A stretch of DNA of 40,435 nucleotides from JBBQFC01 sp038321615 (GCA_038321615.1 JBBQFC010000028.1:1-40435); one strand, 5' to 3'; positions 25,259 through 35,819 are shown, counted from the first letter of the stretch. Notes: a model not told the origin generated them from the sequence alone. Program-made: numbers and translations.

Positions 25259-26317
25259 ATGGCTTCCCGATCGCCCACAGTGGTGCCAATTTTTCTATGT
25301 TTTTTTCTTTCGTCACTCCTTTCGAAATCCCAGGAATGTGCAACGCCTGCACTCATTTGTCCCCAAACTACACCGCTCCCAGGCAGCACCGCCGATGGTG
25401 TTCCCAGCCAAGTTCCAATTACTTTTTGCTTTGAAGAGGTGGGCAATGCAGTCTATTTCGAATTTCAAACGTTAGACCAAGCGAGCTTTCCGGGAATTTC
25501 TTTCAACGATCCTTCCGCCCAAATTACTTTGAGTGGACTCAGCTGCGCTACTGAGCCTCAATTTGGGCAGGGCTTGAGCATGGCCGTTTTTGCAGCTGCC
25601 GATCTCTGCGATATTTCAACGTTTGATGCACCTGTTTACTGCAATGCGCTGATCGATGCCGATGAGTTGATCTCATTGAGCAATTTGTTGCCTTCAACTA
25701 CTTATTACGTTATGGTGAGCGGCCTTTTTGGAAGCCCACCTTCAACTGATCCTGCTTCGTGTACGTTCAATTTGAATGTTTCGGGTCCAGCAGTGACCTA
25801 TGATTTGGATGCCGATTGGTTTCCGCAGAATAATGAATCGCGCATTCCAAAAGAACTTTATGATGGTGAAACTTTGGTTCTGACCGCCGATCCCGCCTTT
25901 CCTGATCTGATGTGGAATGGCTCCGCACTCAACGCCACTAATGGCTCGGAAGTCACTGCAAATCCAGAAGGGGTAGACAACACCTTTACTTACATCGTCG
26001 AAACCACCATTAACGGCTGCGTTTTCACCGACCAGGTTATGATTACTATCCGCCCAGCTATAGTGCCCTATAATGCTTTTACCCCAAACGGAGACGGCAT
26101 AAACGATACTTGGGAAATCGCCAATATTACCGAATGGCCTGACGCACAAGTGCGGGTTTATTCGCGTTGGGGTCAGAAGGTTTTCCAGGCTGCCAATTAT
26201 GGAAACGAATGGGGTGGCGATGATCTACCTGCGGCTACTTACTATTACGTCATTGAGTTGAACCCTGTAGATTTTAACACTGAACCCTACACGGGTTCAG
26301 TTACTATAATGCGATGA
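25259..26317 (+). CDS. T9SS cargo protein with type B (CHU_C) sorting domain
   Basis: A 352-residue secreted protein. ATG at 25259 gives the signal peptide (ASRSPTVVPIFLCFFLSSLL); the frame also runs upstream from a TTG. The N-terminal 170 residues (CATPALICPQTTPLPGSTAD, VGNAVYFEFQTLDQASFPGI) look like a beta-sandwich seen in other Bacteroidota surface proteins, then an Ig-like region (ATYDLDADWFPQNNES is its approximate start), then the C-terminal gliding-motility-type sorting domain: AFTPNGDGINDTWEIANI, VRVYSRWGQKVFQAANY, LPAATYYYVIEL and the terminal TGSVTIMR. The last segment directs export through T9SS and attachment at the surface. The ATG of the PorP/SprF gene overlaps the stop (ATGA), so it is the first of three cargo/SprF pairs. 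Confidence 0.88.
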   Translation: MASRSPTVVPIFLCFFLSSLLSKSQECATPALICPQTTPLPGSTADGVPSQVPITFCFEEVGNAVYFEFQTLDQASFPGISFNDPSAQITLSGLSCATEPQFGQGLSMAVFAAADLCDISTFDAPVYCNALIDADELISLSNLLPSTTYYVMVSGLFGSPPSTDPASCTFNLNVSGPAVTYDLDADWFPQNNESRIPKELYDGETLVLTADPAFPDLMWNGSALNATNGSEVTANPEGVDNTFTYIVETTINGCVFTDQVMITIRPAIVPYNAFTPNGDGINDTWEIANITEWPDAQVRVYSRWGQKVFQAANYGNEWGGDDLPAATYYYVIELNPVDFNTEPYTGSVTIMR

Positions 26318-27246
26318 AGAAGCTATTTATCCTTCTACTGCTTTTGGTTTCTGTCCACCTTCGCGCACAGCAAAATGCCCAGTACACCAACTTTTTGTTC
26401 AATGCTTTTGCCCTTAATCCAGCCAATGCCGGCTTGAAAGAATGTCTTGATACTCGCTTAGGATACCGCACGCAGTGGGTGGGTATGGATGCCAATCCGC
26501 GCACAGTAAGCGTTACCGCCCACCAGCGTATTAAAGCCATAAGTAGCGATCGCGGCGCAATACATGGAGCTGGAATCGTAATCGAAGCCGATAACACAGG
26601 GCCAACCAGCCGAACAAAGCTTGGGCTTGCTTATGCTATTCACCTTCCGCTTTCGCGAAAAATGAGATTGGCATTTGGTCTTGGGCTCGGAGCTTTCCAA
26701 TACCGCTTCGATGCCTCGCAGATATTTGTCCCAAACCCCAATGATCCAGTAATTAATCAGTCGCAATCGGAATTTGTCTTTCCCGACATTCAGGCCGGAG
26801 CGTGGCTTTACACTAAGAATTGGTTTGTTGGCTTCGCAGGCGATCATTTGACCAATCCCACGCTGAACGATATTGGCACTGACGTACAGATTAAGCCCAA
26901 TTTTAATCTAATGATGGGTAGGATTTACAAGGGTGGCGATAAGATGAGTTACATTCCTGCAGCCCTTTTTAAGTTTGTCGGTAACTCCAAGCCCGCGCTC
27001 GACGTAAACTTCTGGGCAGACTACGACAATCGTGTGGCCTTGGGCCTCGGATTTAGATCGGAAGATGCTGTATCGGGAATGATGAAATTCAATTTTTTAG
27101 ACTATTTCACCTTGGCTTATGCCTACGATTTCACCTACTCGCGTGTGCGCTATGGATCGGCAAATACGCATGAAATAATTCTCGGAGTCACGGCTTGTCC
27201 GCGCAATGAACGCGTTGGATTTGTGCCGTGCGCCGCTTATAACTAA
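26314..27246 (+). CDS. PorP/SprF-family outer-membrane protein (first)
   Basis: A 310-residue protein with signal peptide (KKLFILLLLLVSVHLRAQ). The opening QNAQYTNFLFNAFALNPANA is the typical PorP/SprF beginning, followed by GYRTQWVGMDANPRTVSVTA and beta-barrel strands, and YAYDFTYSRVRYGSANTHEI near the end. PorP/SprF proteins bind T9SS type B sorting domains and help assemble or anchor their cargo at the outer membrane. The gene overlaps the cargo gene by 4 bases and lies 5 bases before the giant adhesin gene. Its cargo is most likely the protein encoded just upstream. The C-terminal residues ACPRNERVGFVPCAAYN, with two Cys, are longer than in the other two copies. Confidence 0.92.
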   Translation: MKKLFILLLLLVSVHLRAQQNAQYTNFLFNAFALNPANAGLKECLDTRLGYRTQWVGMDANPRTVSVTAHQRIKAISSDRGAIHGAGIVIEADNTGPTSRTKLGLAYAIHLPLSRKMRLAFGLGLGAFQYRFDASQIFVPNPNDPVINQSQSEFVFPDIQAGAWLYTKNWFVGFAGDHLTNPTLNDIGTDVQIKPNFNLMMGRIYKGGDKMSYIPAALFKFVGNSKPALDVNFWADYDNRVALGLGFRSEDAVSGMMKFNFLDYFTLAYAYDFTYSRVRYGSANTHEIILGVTACPRNERVGFVPCAAYN

Positions 27247-27251
27247 CTATT

Positions 27252-30200
27252 TTGAAGCTACTTCTACGTTGTTCTTCAGTTTGCTTTGTAATATTTGCCC
27301 TGATGGGTGCTTCCTTTGCAGCTGCTCAATCGGCCGCTTCAATTTTTCAATGGCAAGGTGGTTCTGGTTCTTGGGCTTTGGGCTCTTCTTGGACAGTTTC
27401 AGGGGTTGAATCCTTTACTCCCCCAAATAAGGAAGCGGTGGTTTGGATAGACGCGCAAGAAGACATTGTATTGGAAATTCCTTCCGAGGTGGCTATTCGA
27501 TCCCTGGTGATTACCGGCAGCGGGAGCGTTTCATTTCGGGCGTCCAAAGCGGCTACGATTCAAATTTCGCAGCAGCTTACCATTATTTCCGAAAAGGTAG
27601 AATGGCAGAATGTCTTACCCGAATTAGCCAATTCAAAACAGTTTCCACCATTTTACGCCGCTGGTGCTGCACAAAAAGGCCAAACAAAAGCCATTTTGGG
27701 ACAAACTAAGGGCGGAAATGCGGTCGCGAAATCAGCAGGTCCTTGTCCGTTTTTCGCTTTAACGCCAAACCCCACCGGCCCAACTTGCAACGACTTCAAT
27801 AATGGTATCGCTTCTGTATTACCTCCTACTGGCGGGGTAGGGCCGTACACTTTTCAGTGGGTCGGCGGACCATCTACCAGGCAATGGCTTAATGTTGGCG
27901 CTGGTACATACACCATCATAGTTATTGACTTGGGTCAAGGTGGCCTGCCTTGCAATACCAACGTATTTGTAAATGAGCCAGGGCCCCTAACTGTATTCAG
28001 CATAACCAGTTCGCCGCCGCTCTGCGCCGATGTTTGCAATGGTACCGCCTCACCGATAGTAATTGGCGGAAACGGTTTATACACCTATTTATGGAGTAGT
28101 GGGGAAACTACCCAGGCGGCTTCCGCTCTTTGCGTTGACTATTCGCTACAAGTTACCGACCAGGCTGGCTGCCAATTAGACTCTAACTTCGTTTTTACAA
28201 ACGCTCCGGATACCATTCAATTCAATGCCGCAATTACCAACATTCTATGTTTTGCTGGCAATGACGCGGCCATTGACCTCACCGTTTCGGGTGGAGTTGG
28301 CGGTTTCAGCTTCGCATGGACGGGCCCACTTGGGTTTACGGCCAGCACGGAAGATATTTCGGCTTTAACACCAGGGACTTATACCATCCAGGTAACAGAC
28401 GCAAATAATTGCCTCGCTGATACGAACTATACGATCACCGAGAATCCGCAACTTGCTGTGGTGCCAACTGTAGTTTCAAATCCTTGTTTTGGCGATGCCG
28501 CAGGGTCTATATCATTAGTAATAGCGGATGGGCTACCTCCATACACTACCGATTGGAGTGGGCCAAACGGTTTCACAAGTGCCTCGGCAAATATTGCAAA
28601 TCTCTTTTCTGGCGATTACGATTTGGTGCTCACCGACGCCGCGGGCTGCGTGCTCCTGGTTTCTTACACCATTAGCGAGCCAGATGAAATTATTCCCACG
28701 CTAACCAAGATCGATTTAAGTTGCTTTGGCGGCTCACAGGGGAGCGCAAATGCCAGCGCAACCGGAGGATCGCCTGGTTATACTTTCTCCTGGTCGGGTC
28801 CAAATGGTTTCTCTGACAGTGGTGGGTCTATTTCTTCTTTGGCCGTGGGTACGTATGTTGTTTCCGTTACCGATGCTAGCAATTGCACCGTGACCGATAG
28901 CATAGAAATTTTGGAGCCGGAAGAATTGGCGGTTGACTTTACCATTTCACCAATTACTTGCAACAATGGCAACAACGGTGCAATTGATGCAAGTGTGCTG
29001 GGAGGTTCTGTTCCCTACAATTTTGCTTGGACCGGGCCAAATGGCTTTATATCCAATCTGGAAGATATCGATAATCTTGGCGCCGGAACTTATTTCTTGA
29101 ATATCACGGATGCAAATGGCTGTATGCTTTCCGCGCAAGCCTCGCTCGGTAACCCCGCAGCTTATAATATTTCCGCTAGCTTGACGCCTGTGTTTTGCGC
29201 TGGCGATGCTGATGGAGCTATTAATTTAACTGTGATGGGAGGGCTGAGCCCTTATAATTTTGATTGGAGCGGGCCGAATGGATTTACTGCATCGGTTGAA
29301 GATATTACGAGTCTCGATGTGGGCGATTACACGGTAATAATTACCGACCAATTGGGCTGTATCGAAACCGCCACCTATGCCATAGCTGAGCCACTACTTA
29401 TTTCTGTTTCATTCAGTTCATCCGCTCCAGGCTGTTTCGGCTCAAGCGATGGAAGTATCGATGTGGTGGTTTCCGGCGGAACGCCAAACTACACCTTAAG
29501 TTGGGCTGGTCCAAATGGATTCACATCGACAATTGCCAGCCTGAGCGGTCTTCAAGCTGGGCTTTACACCCTCACGGTGACCGATCAAAATAGCTGTGTG
29601 TTAATTTCGAATTTCGATCTTACCCAGCCCGATGAAATCTTGGTTGACGCTGTATTGATCCTTCCTTCCTGTGTCGATGGCAATAATGGAGAAATCGCGG
29701 TAACATTCGTTGGGGGCCAAGCTCCTTATAGTGTTTTATGGTCTGGGCCCAATGGCTTTTCTTCGACAAGTGCCGATATTTCGGGTCTGGCCGCAGGCAC
29801 ATACTCCCTTTCGGCTACTGATTTTACCAATTGCCCGCTCGACACAACTTTTGTGCTCATCGCACCCAGTGGATTGGTGGTAAATGCCGTGGTAAATGAT
29901 GCAGTTTGCACAAGCGACTCAAACGGAAGTATCACAATCGAAATTTCTGGAGGCACCTCGCCTTACCAAATAAGTTGGGTAGGCCCCAATGGTTTTATTT
30001 CCGATCAGGCCTTGATCGGACTTTTGCAAGTAGGCAATTATGAACTTACGGTAATCGATGATCAAGGCTGTTCATTTACCGGGATATATGCAATTGATGG
30101 CGTCTTCGATTTAATGGCGCAAGCCACCATCTCCAATGTTTCTTGCTCCGATTTCACAACAGGTGCAATTTCGGTAATTATGAGTGGCGGCTTGGCACCG

Positions 30201-33200
30201 TACGATCTTTTTTGGACAGGTCCTAATGGTTTTTCGGCTTCTGCGGCCAGTATTGCAGGCTTGGGAGCTGGAACATATTCCCTTCTGGCTATCGATTTGA
30301 ATGGATGTGAATTGAATGCAGATTATGAAATAGTTGAACCATTACCTATATCGCTCGATGTTACCAATACACCCGTAACTTGTAACGGAATCGATGATGG
30401 GAATCTCGGTGTAATGGCATCTGGGGGAACACCGAACTACGTTTTTTCTTGGACAGGTCCAAATGGTTTTTCTTCCGCTTCAGCAAATATCTCAAATTTG
30501 CAAGGCGGCGACTATGTATTACTGGTTACTGATCAAAATGGATGCACCGCCGATTCTACCGTGGCAGTGGGAATTCCCGAAGTATTGGTTATCGACTTTC
30601 TGATTCAAATTCCCAGTTGCGTTATAGACGACGGAAGCATTCAAGCCACCGTTAGTGGTGGCGTGGTTGCTGTGGACTATACCTACACCTGGACCAATGC
30701 CCTTGGCGCGACATTGGGAACAAGCGCCACATTATCTAACTTGGGTTTAGGCAGCTATACCCTTATCGTTTCCGACGACAATGGCTGCTTGATCGAAGAA
30801 ACCATTCTTTTAGAACAGAATTCCTTCTTGGTCGAAGCCGAAATAAGCGATGTTTCTTGCGATAATAATATGGACGGTAACATCAGCCTTACAATCACTG
30901 GCGGAGAGCAACCGTTTGGCTTTGATTGGAGTGGCCCAAATGGCTTCAGTTCCAATCAGCAAAATATTTCGAATCTCAATCAAGGCAATTACACGCTCAC
31001 CGTTACTGATAATGCAGGTTGTACAGAGAATTATAGCTACGATATCGGGATTCAGCCACCGATCGTCTTCAACCCAATAGTATCGGGCGAATCGTGCGGA
31101 TTAGCAGCCGATGGTACCATCACCCTGCAGCCCGCTGGTGGTGCGCCTGGGTACAATGTAGTTTGGACTGGTCCAAGTGGATATTCCGGTTCTGGGCTTT
31201 CCAATACAGGGTTGAGTCCCGGTCAGTACTTCGTTTCTATTACAGATACGCAAGGCTGCTCCAACGATACCATCATCATCATCCAAAAAGCTCCGGAATA
31301 CGTTGTCTCCTTCGTTACTTCGGGCGAGACTTGTGCGGAACAACCGACTGGAAGTATTGAGACGCAGATCAATATTGCAACTGGCAACCCCCAACCTTTT
31401 TCCTTTGCGTGGACGGGTCCAAACGGATTTGCTGCTAGCTCCGCCATTATCAACAATTTACCGGCGGGTCTATACAGTTTGATGCTATCAGATGCCTTCG
31501 GTTGTGCTCAGAATTTTGACGTTACAATCCTGCAATCCGATTCAATCGCTATTGCAATAGCCGTTCAACAATCGAATTGCCTTCAAACCGACGGTGCGCT
31601 TACTGCTACCGTAACCGGCGGATCTGGCGGGTTTTCGTTTCAATGGACAGATCAAAATAACGTGGCCGTTGGCAATACAGCCGCAATCGGCAATATCGGC
31701 GCTGGAATATACACCCTCTCTGTTACAGATGCCAATGGGTGTAATTTAGTTCAGACGGTCGTTTTGAGCGATAGCCAGGAAGATCTTGTGGTTTCTTCGA
31801 TAGAGCCTTTATGCGCTAATTCCAGCGATGGAAGTATTTCTATCGAAATCGTTAACGGCACGCCTCCTTTTGTATTTCAATGGTTTAATCAGGGAGTTGT
31901 CATATCCAATGCCCAAAATCTAATCAATGTACCAACGGGAACATATTCAATAATTGTTACGGATAGCAACGGCTGTATTTATGGAACCACCCTGGTGCTA
32001 GGTGCTCCCGACGCTTTGGTAACCGATTTTACGGTAGATCTGGTATCCTGCACAGCCAACGACGGAGCAATTTCAGTGCTCATTTCTGGTGGAACTGGTC
32101 CTTATGGAATTAATTGGGCAGGCCCCGGTGGCTTTACTTCCAATGCTACAGAAATAGAAGATCTCGCGGTAGGCACTTACGTATTTACCATTTCAGATTC
32201 GGCGGGCTGTGTTCTTACCGATTCTTTGGAATTAACAAATACGCCAGATATCGAAACAACTGCCGCAATTGCTAATCTGAATTGTGCAGGCGACCAAAAT
32301 GGAGCCATTGTGTTGGTGACATCGGGAGGAACAGCCCCTTACACTTTCGATTGGAATGGTCCAAATGGATTTACTTCCAATTTAGCAAGCATCGATAATT
32401 TGTTGGCTGGTATTTACGAAGTAACCATCCAAGATTCCAGAACTTGTACTTCCATATTTGAATTTGAAGTCCTATCGCCTGACTCTTTAGAAGTTACCTT
32501 TCAAACAGTGCAGCCCGAATGCGGACTAGCTAACGGATCGATTACCGCTCAGATACTTGGAGGCACAGCCGATCTCGGATATTTTATTTCCTGGACCGAC
32601 GCAGGTGGCAATTCATTCGGTGGTAATGCCCTTATCGAAAACCTATTGCCGGGTATTTATACCATTCTGATTATTGACAACAACGGTTGCTCCATCCAAG
32701 AAGCAGTTTCCTTGTCAAATCCCGGTGCTGCGATCGCCGCCGATTTTCTAACCGAGTCTTGCGCCGGATTTGTGGATGGATTTATTGACCTGACTGTTGA
32801 AGGTGTAGCACAACCGTTCACAATTTCTTGGTCGGGGCCCAGTGGTTTTTCTAGCAATACCGAAGATATCAGTGGCTTACTTCCCGGCGAATACACGTAC
32901 CAAATTATCGGAGCAGATAACTGTGAATATTTTGGCAGCTACCTGCTCCAAACTATTACGCCAATAACCATCGACACACAAGTAGAAGCGAGTTGTTTCG
33001 GACAAAATTCCGGGTCTATTGATGCTGCTATCTTAGGAGGAGTTGCCCCATATGATAATAATTGGACTGGCCCTAATGGCTTCCAAAGTCAAAACTTAGT
33101 ACTCACCGATTTGGCGGCTGGCGATTATACCATCGTGGTTGTCGATGCTAACGGTTGTCAATTTTCGGAAATAGCTTCACTTGGCGAAAACCCTGAAATT

Positions 33201-34904
33201 GTAGCCAATATTTCCAGTATCGATCTGAATTGCTTCGGCACCGACAACGGTCAGTTGAGCATCGTTACCAGCGGTGGCACAGCTCCACTAGCCGTGCAGT
33301 GGGTAGGTCCGGGCGGTTTCCAATCGGCAGAAGAAGTGCTTGAGAATCTCCCTTCTGGGACTTATTCTTACACTGTTACAGATTTCGCGGGTTGCTCAAT
33401 CGCAGGCGCAATAGCCTTGACCCAACCCGATTCGCTCGGGGTTAGTATTGACATGGTATCTCCTGGATGCTCTGACCCGGAAAGTTTGGGTTCGATCAAT
33501 GCGGTTGCTTTTGGCGGTATTTCTCCGTACAGTATTTCGTGGACAGGACCCTCAGGTTTTAGCTCCGTCGAAGCCAATATCATCGATTTGCAAGCTGGCG
33601 TTTATACCTACACGCTTGTCGATTCAAATCTTTGCACGGTAATAGATTCAGTTGAATTATTTGACGCCACACCTATCATAGTCGAGGCAGTTCTTCAGAA
33701 TCCAACTTGTGCAGATTCTACTGACGCGCGTATCTCTTTGGTACTATCTGGCGGTGCGACACCATTTAATATAGCATGGAATGGCCCCGAAAATTTTACG
33801 TCCGATTTGATTACAATCGAGCAGCTTATACCTGGAGAATATCAGCTTACTGTGACGGACGCTTTCGGCTGTAGCCGCGATTCAATTTTCACCATTACAG
33901 CTCCGTCGTCTATAAGTATCACCTTGAGCGAGCAGTTGAACGCTACGTGCAATACTTCAAGCGATGGCGCCCTTGCAATTGCCGTTACTGGCGGAACGCC
34001 CGGATATACCTTTGCTTGGTCGGGCCCAAATGGGTTTGTTTCTGATCAACCCGCGCTATCCGAATTGACAATTGGTACCTATACAGTGGAAGTCACAGAT
34101 GCGAATGGCTGCTCCACTTCAATGTTTGCGCAAGTCGATTTCGATTTGGAAATTTCTGTCGATGCTGGCGAAGATCTCACCTTTTGCGCAAGTGACCTGC
34201 CGATGTGGATAAATGGTAGTGGAACTAATGTGGATGCATACGTATGGCTAACCGCAGACGGCGGTATTTTGGCTGATTCAAGTTCTGTGCTTTTTAGCGG
34301 AAGCTCAGGTGACGAGATTCTGATACTCGAAGGTATTAACGGCGTTTGCATTGCCCGCGACACAGTCTTGGTTAATGTATTGCCCGAGCCGGATGTCGAT
34401 GCAGGTCCCGATCAGGAAGTATTTCTTGAACAATTATTTACATTGGGCGGAAGCCCCACTTCCAATACAGGAGTGACTTATAATTGGTCGCCAACAGACA
34501 GTGGTTCTTTTGATGCCACATCGCCTAATCCGAGCGGCTTTGTAATGAACACCACAATTTTCATAGTGGAAGTAACCGATGCTAACGGCTGTTCAAGCAT
34601 CGATAGTACCCTCGTTATCGTTCTTCCTGAAGTAAATATTACTTCTGGCTTTACGCCAAATGGCGACGGGGTAAATGATCGATGGATAATCGACAATATG
34701 GAACTGTTCCCAAATAATACCGTAAATGTCTTCAATCGCTGGGGTGCGATCCTTTATCAGCAAATGGGCTACAACTCGGGCAACGCCTGGGACGGTACAT
34801 ACGAAGGTAAAGAACTCCCAGTGGGCACTTATTATTACACCATCGTATTGAATGATCAACGCTTCCCCGACCCCTTCACCGGACCTATCACCATTGTGAG
34901 ATGA
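27252..34904 (+). CDS. Giant SprB-repeat surface adhesin with T9SS type B sorting domain
   Basis: A 2550-residue secreted protein. The start is TTG at 27252, because the following residues form a signal peptide (KLLLRCSSVCFVIFALM to AAAQ) and the first ATG lies inside it. Residues of about 27-170 are a non-repeated N-domain opening WQGGSGSWALGSSW. About 27 SprB-type repeats fill residues 174-2295 (see the repeat entry). About residues 2300-2460 hold two Ig/PKD-like modules (DAGEDLTFCASDLPMWINGS, DAGPDQEVFLEQLFTLGGSP). The C-terminus is the sorting domain: SGFTPNGDGVNDRWIIDNM, VNVFNRWGAILYQQMGY, LPVGTYYYTIVL. The family includes SprB, the gliding adhesin of Flavobacterium johnsoniae. The stop overlaps the next SprF gene (ATGA). 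I infer an adhesin; motility in this organism is not shown. Confidence 0.92.
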   Translation: MKLLLRCSSVCFVIFALMGASFAAAQSAASIFQWQGGSGSWALGSSWTVSGVESFTPPNKEAVVWIDAQEDIVLEIPSEVAIRSLVITGSGSVSFRASKAATIQISQQLTIISEKVEWQNVLPELANSKQFPPFYAAGAAQKGQTKAILGQTKGGNAVAKSAGPCPFFALTPNPTGPTCNDFNNGIASVLPPTGGVGPYTFQWVGGPSTRQWLNVGAGTYTIIVIDLGQGGLPCNTNVFVNEPGPLTVFSITSSPPLCADVCNGTASPIVIGGNGLYTYLWSSGETTQAASALCVDYSLQVTDQAGCQLDSNFVFTNAPDTIQFNAAITNILCFAGNDAAIDLTVSGGVGGFSFAWTGPLGFTASTEDISALTPGTYTIQVTDANNCLADTNYTITENPQLAVVPTVVSNPCFGDAAGSISLVIADGLPPYTTDWSGPNGFTSASANIANLFSGDYDLVLTDAAGCVLLVSYTISEPDEIIPTLTKIDLSCFGGSQGSANASATGGSPGYTFSWSGPNGFSDSGGSISSLAVGTYVVSVTDASNCTVTDSIEILEPEELAVDFTISPITCNNGNNGAIDASVLGGSVPYNFAWTGPNGFISNLEDIDNLGAGTYFLNITDANGCMLSAQASLGNPAAYNISASLTPVFCAGDADGAINLTVMGGLSPYNFDWSGPNGFTASVEDITSLDVGDYTVIITDQLGCIETATYAIAEPLLISVSFSSSAPGCFGSSDGSIDVVVSGGTPNYTLSWAGPNGFTSTIASLSGLQAGLYTLTVTDQNSCVLISNFDLTQPDEILVDAVLILPSCVDGNNGEIAVTFVGGQAPYSVLWSGPNGFSSTSADISGLAAGTYSLSATDFTNCPLDTTFVLIAPSGLVVNAVVNDAVCTSDSNGSITIEISGGTSPYQISWVGPNGFISDQALIGLLQVGNYELTVIDDQGCSFTGIYAIDGVFDLMAQATISNVSCSDFTTGAISVIMSGGLAPYDLFWTGPNGFSASAASIAGLGAGTYSLLAIDLNGCELNADYEIVEPLPISLDVTNTPVTCNGIDDGNLGVMASGGTPNYVFSWTGPNGFSSASANISNLQGGDYVLLVTDQNGCTADSTVAVGIPEVLVIDFLIQIPSCVIDDGSIQATVSGGVVAVDYTYTWTNALGATLGTSATLSNLGLGSYTLIVSDDNGCLIEETILLEQNSFLVEAEISDVSCDNNMDGNISLTITGGEQPFGFDWSGPNGFSSNQQNISNLNQGNYTLTVTDNAGCTENYSYDIGIQPPIVFNPIVSGESCGLAADGTITLQPAGGAPGYNVVWTGPSGYSGSGLSNTGLSPGQYFVSITDTQGCSNDTIIIIQKAPEYVVSFVTSGETCAEQPTGSIETQINIATGNPQPFSFAWTGPNGFAASSAIINNLPAGLYSLMLSDAFGCAQNFDVTILQSDSIAIAIAVQQSNCLQTDGALTATVTGGSGGFSFQWTDQNNVAVGNTAAIGNIGAGIYTLSVTDANGCNLVQTVVLSDSQEDLVVSSIEPLCANSSDGSISIEIVNGTPPFVFQWFNQGVVISNAQNLINVPTGTYSIIVTDSNGCIYGTTLVLGAPDALVTDFTVDLVSCTANDGAISVLISGGTGPYGINWAGPGGFTSNATEIEDLAVGTYVFTISDSAGCVLTDSLELTNTPDIETTAAIANLNCAGDQNGAIVLVTSGGTAPYTFDWNGPNGFTSNLASIDNLLAGIYEVTIQDSRTCTSIFEFEVLSPDSLEVTFQTVQPECGLANGSITAQILGGTADLGYFISWTDAGGNSFGGNALIENLLPGIYTILIIDNNGCSIQEAVSLSNPGAAIAADFLTESCAGFVDGFIDLTVEGVAQPFTISWSGPSGFSSNTEDISGLLPGEYTYQIIGADNCEYFGSYLLQTITPITIDTQVEASCFGQNSGSIDAAILGGVAPYDNNWTGPNGFQSQNLVLTDLAAGDYTIVVVDANGCQFSEIASLGENPEIVANISSIDLNCFGTDNGQLSIVTSGGTAPLAVQWVGPGGFQSAEEVLENLPSGTYSYTVTDFAGCSIAGAIALTQPDSLGVSIDMVSPGCSDPESLGSINAVAFGGISPYSISWTGPSGFSSVEANIIDLQAGVYTYTLVDSNLCTVIDSVELFDATPIIVEAVLQNPTCADSTDARISLVLSGGATPFNIAWNGPENFTSDLITIEQLIPGEYQLTVTDAFGCSRDSIFTITAPSSISITLSEQLNATCNTSSDGALAIAVTGGTPGYTFAWSGPNGFVSDQPALSELTIGTYTVEVTDANGCSTSMFAQVDFDLEISVDAGEDLTFCASDLPMWINGSGTNVDAYVWLTADGGILADSSSVLFSGSSGDEILILEGINGVCIARDTVLVNVLPEPDVDAGPDQEVFLEQLFTLGGSPTSNTGVTYNWSPTDSGSFDATSPNPSGFVMNTTIFIVEVTDANGCSSIDSTLVIVLPEVNITSGFTPNGDGVNDRWIIDNMELFPNNTVNVFNRWGAILYQQMGYNSGNAWDGTYEGKELPVGTYYYTIVLNDQRFPDPFTGPITIVR
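27772..34137 (+). repeat. About 27 tandem SprB-type repeats
   Basis: Each repeat is about 78 codons: a Cys-x5-Gly start (for example CFGSSDGSIDVVVSGG), then W-[TS]-G-P-N-G-F, then a conserved L-x2-G-x-Y-x2-x-V-T-D-x-x-G-C. I counted 27 by reading the W-x-G-P-N-G-F and D-x-x-G-C signatures. There are normally two Cys per repeat, about 50 in all, which suggests one disulfide per module. The 13th, 17th and 21st have WTNALGA, WTDQNNV and WTDAGGN in place of WTGPNGF and share a [DN]-G-[SA]-[IL]-x-A start, hinting at a four-repeat unit. The coordinates are approximate. Confidence 0.85.
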
Positions 34905-35809
34905 TGCGCCGCTTTACATATCTCCTTACCGCATGCCTGCTTAGCATTGGAATGTATGGCCAACAGTTTCAAAGTTTTACTCAATACCAATGGGCGGGTA
35001 TCATCTACAATCCCGCTTTTGCGGGTGCTGATTCGAGTTTTCGAGCCTTGGCCATTCAGCGATCGCAATGGAGTGGGATTAACGATGCTCCACGCAGTTT
35101 CCAGTTAGCCTTAGATGCCCCCAACAGAAATAGAAAAATGGGCTTTGGCGGAAGCGTATTTACGGATGTAACGGGGCCTACAAAGCGGTTTGGGTTTTTT
35201 GGAACCTATGCCTACAATCTGAAAATAAGTGCAAAATCTAATCTGCGATTTGGTATCAGTTTCGGGTTAACCCAATTCACCATCGATGGTTCTCAAATTA
35301 CCCTTCGGGAAGCCGGCGATCAAAGTTTGAATGGTGGGATTCAGCAAGAAATGAAACCAGATGCTGCGACGGGTGTGCTCTGGAAAGGCGAAAAGTTTTA
35401 TCTCGGACTGTCAGCAACTCAAATCTTCAACAATCAACTAGAGCTCTACGGAAACAATGACGGATCCGTAATGGCAGTCCACGGTTTTGCAACAGGAGGC
35501 TACCGTTTTGATTTGGGCGAAACCTTCGCCATAGAACCTTCCTTCCTGATGAAAGTGGTAAAACCTGTTCCGATTCAATTCGACCTTTCGGCACGAATGA
35601 TCTATAATAGAAACCTTTGGCTCGGAGCCACGTATCGGCTTGACGATGCCATGGCAATTTTTGCCGGCTACCAAATACTCGACTACTTGACCATAGGCTA
35701 CTCCTACGATATTACAACGTCTGCCATTCGAAACTATTCGAATGGCACGCATGAAATTTTCATTCAAATCCGATTCAACCGAAAACAACTACTGGAAGAA
35801 CTCAATTAA
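34901..35809 (+). CDS. PorP/SprF-family outer-membrane protein (second)
   Basis: A 302-residue protein with signal peptide (MRRFTYLLTACLLSIGMYGQ; ATG at 34901 or 34904, adjacent). The opening FTQYQWAGIIYNPAFAGADS and the later YRLDDAMAIFAGYQI, YSYDITTSAIRNYSNGTHEI are typical of PorP/SprF. It overlaps the adhesin gene by 4 bases and lies 10 bases before the next cargo gene. In Flavobacterium johnsoniae SprF is needed for secretion of SprB, and the placement here points to the 2550-residue adhesin as its partner. Confidence 0.93.
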   Translation: MMRRFTYLLTACLLSIGMYGQQFQSFTQYQWAGIIYNPAFAGADSSFRALAIQRSQWSGINDAPRSFQLALDAPNRNRKMGFGGSVFTDVTGPTKRFGFFGTYAYNLKISAKSNLRFGISFGLTQFTIDGSQITLREAGDQSLNGGIQQEMKPDAATGVLWKGEKFYLGLSATQIFNNQLELYGNNDGSVMAVHGFATGGYRFDLGETFAIEPSFLMKVVKPVPIQFDLSARMIYNRNLWLGATYRLDDAMAIFAGYQILDYLTIGYSYDITTSAIRNYSNGTHEIFIQIRFNRKQLLEELN

Positions 35810-35819
35810 AACCAGCATC

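Noticed and set aside
27252..34904. Possible CRISPR array or DNA satellite because of regular repeats of about 235 bases
   Set aside because: The periodicity is at the protein level with diverged DNA; an open frame of 2550 codons covers it.
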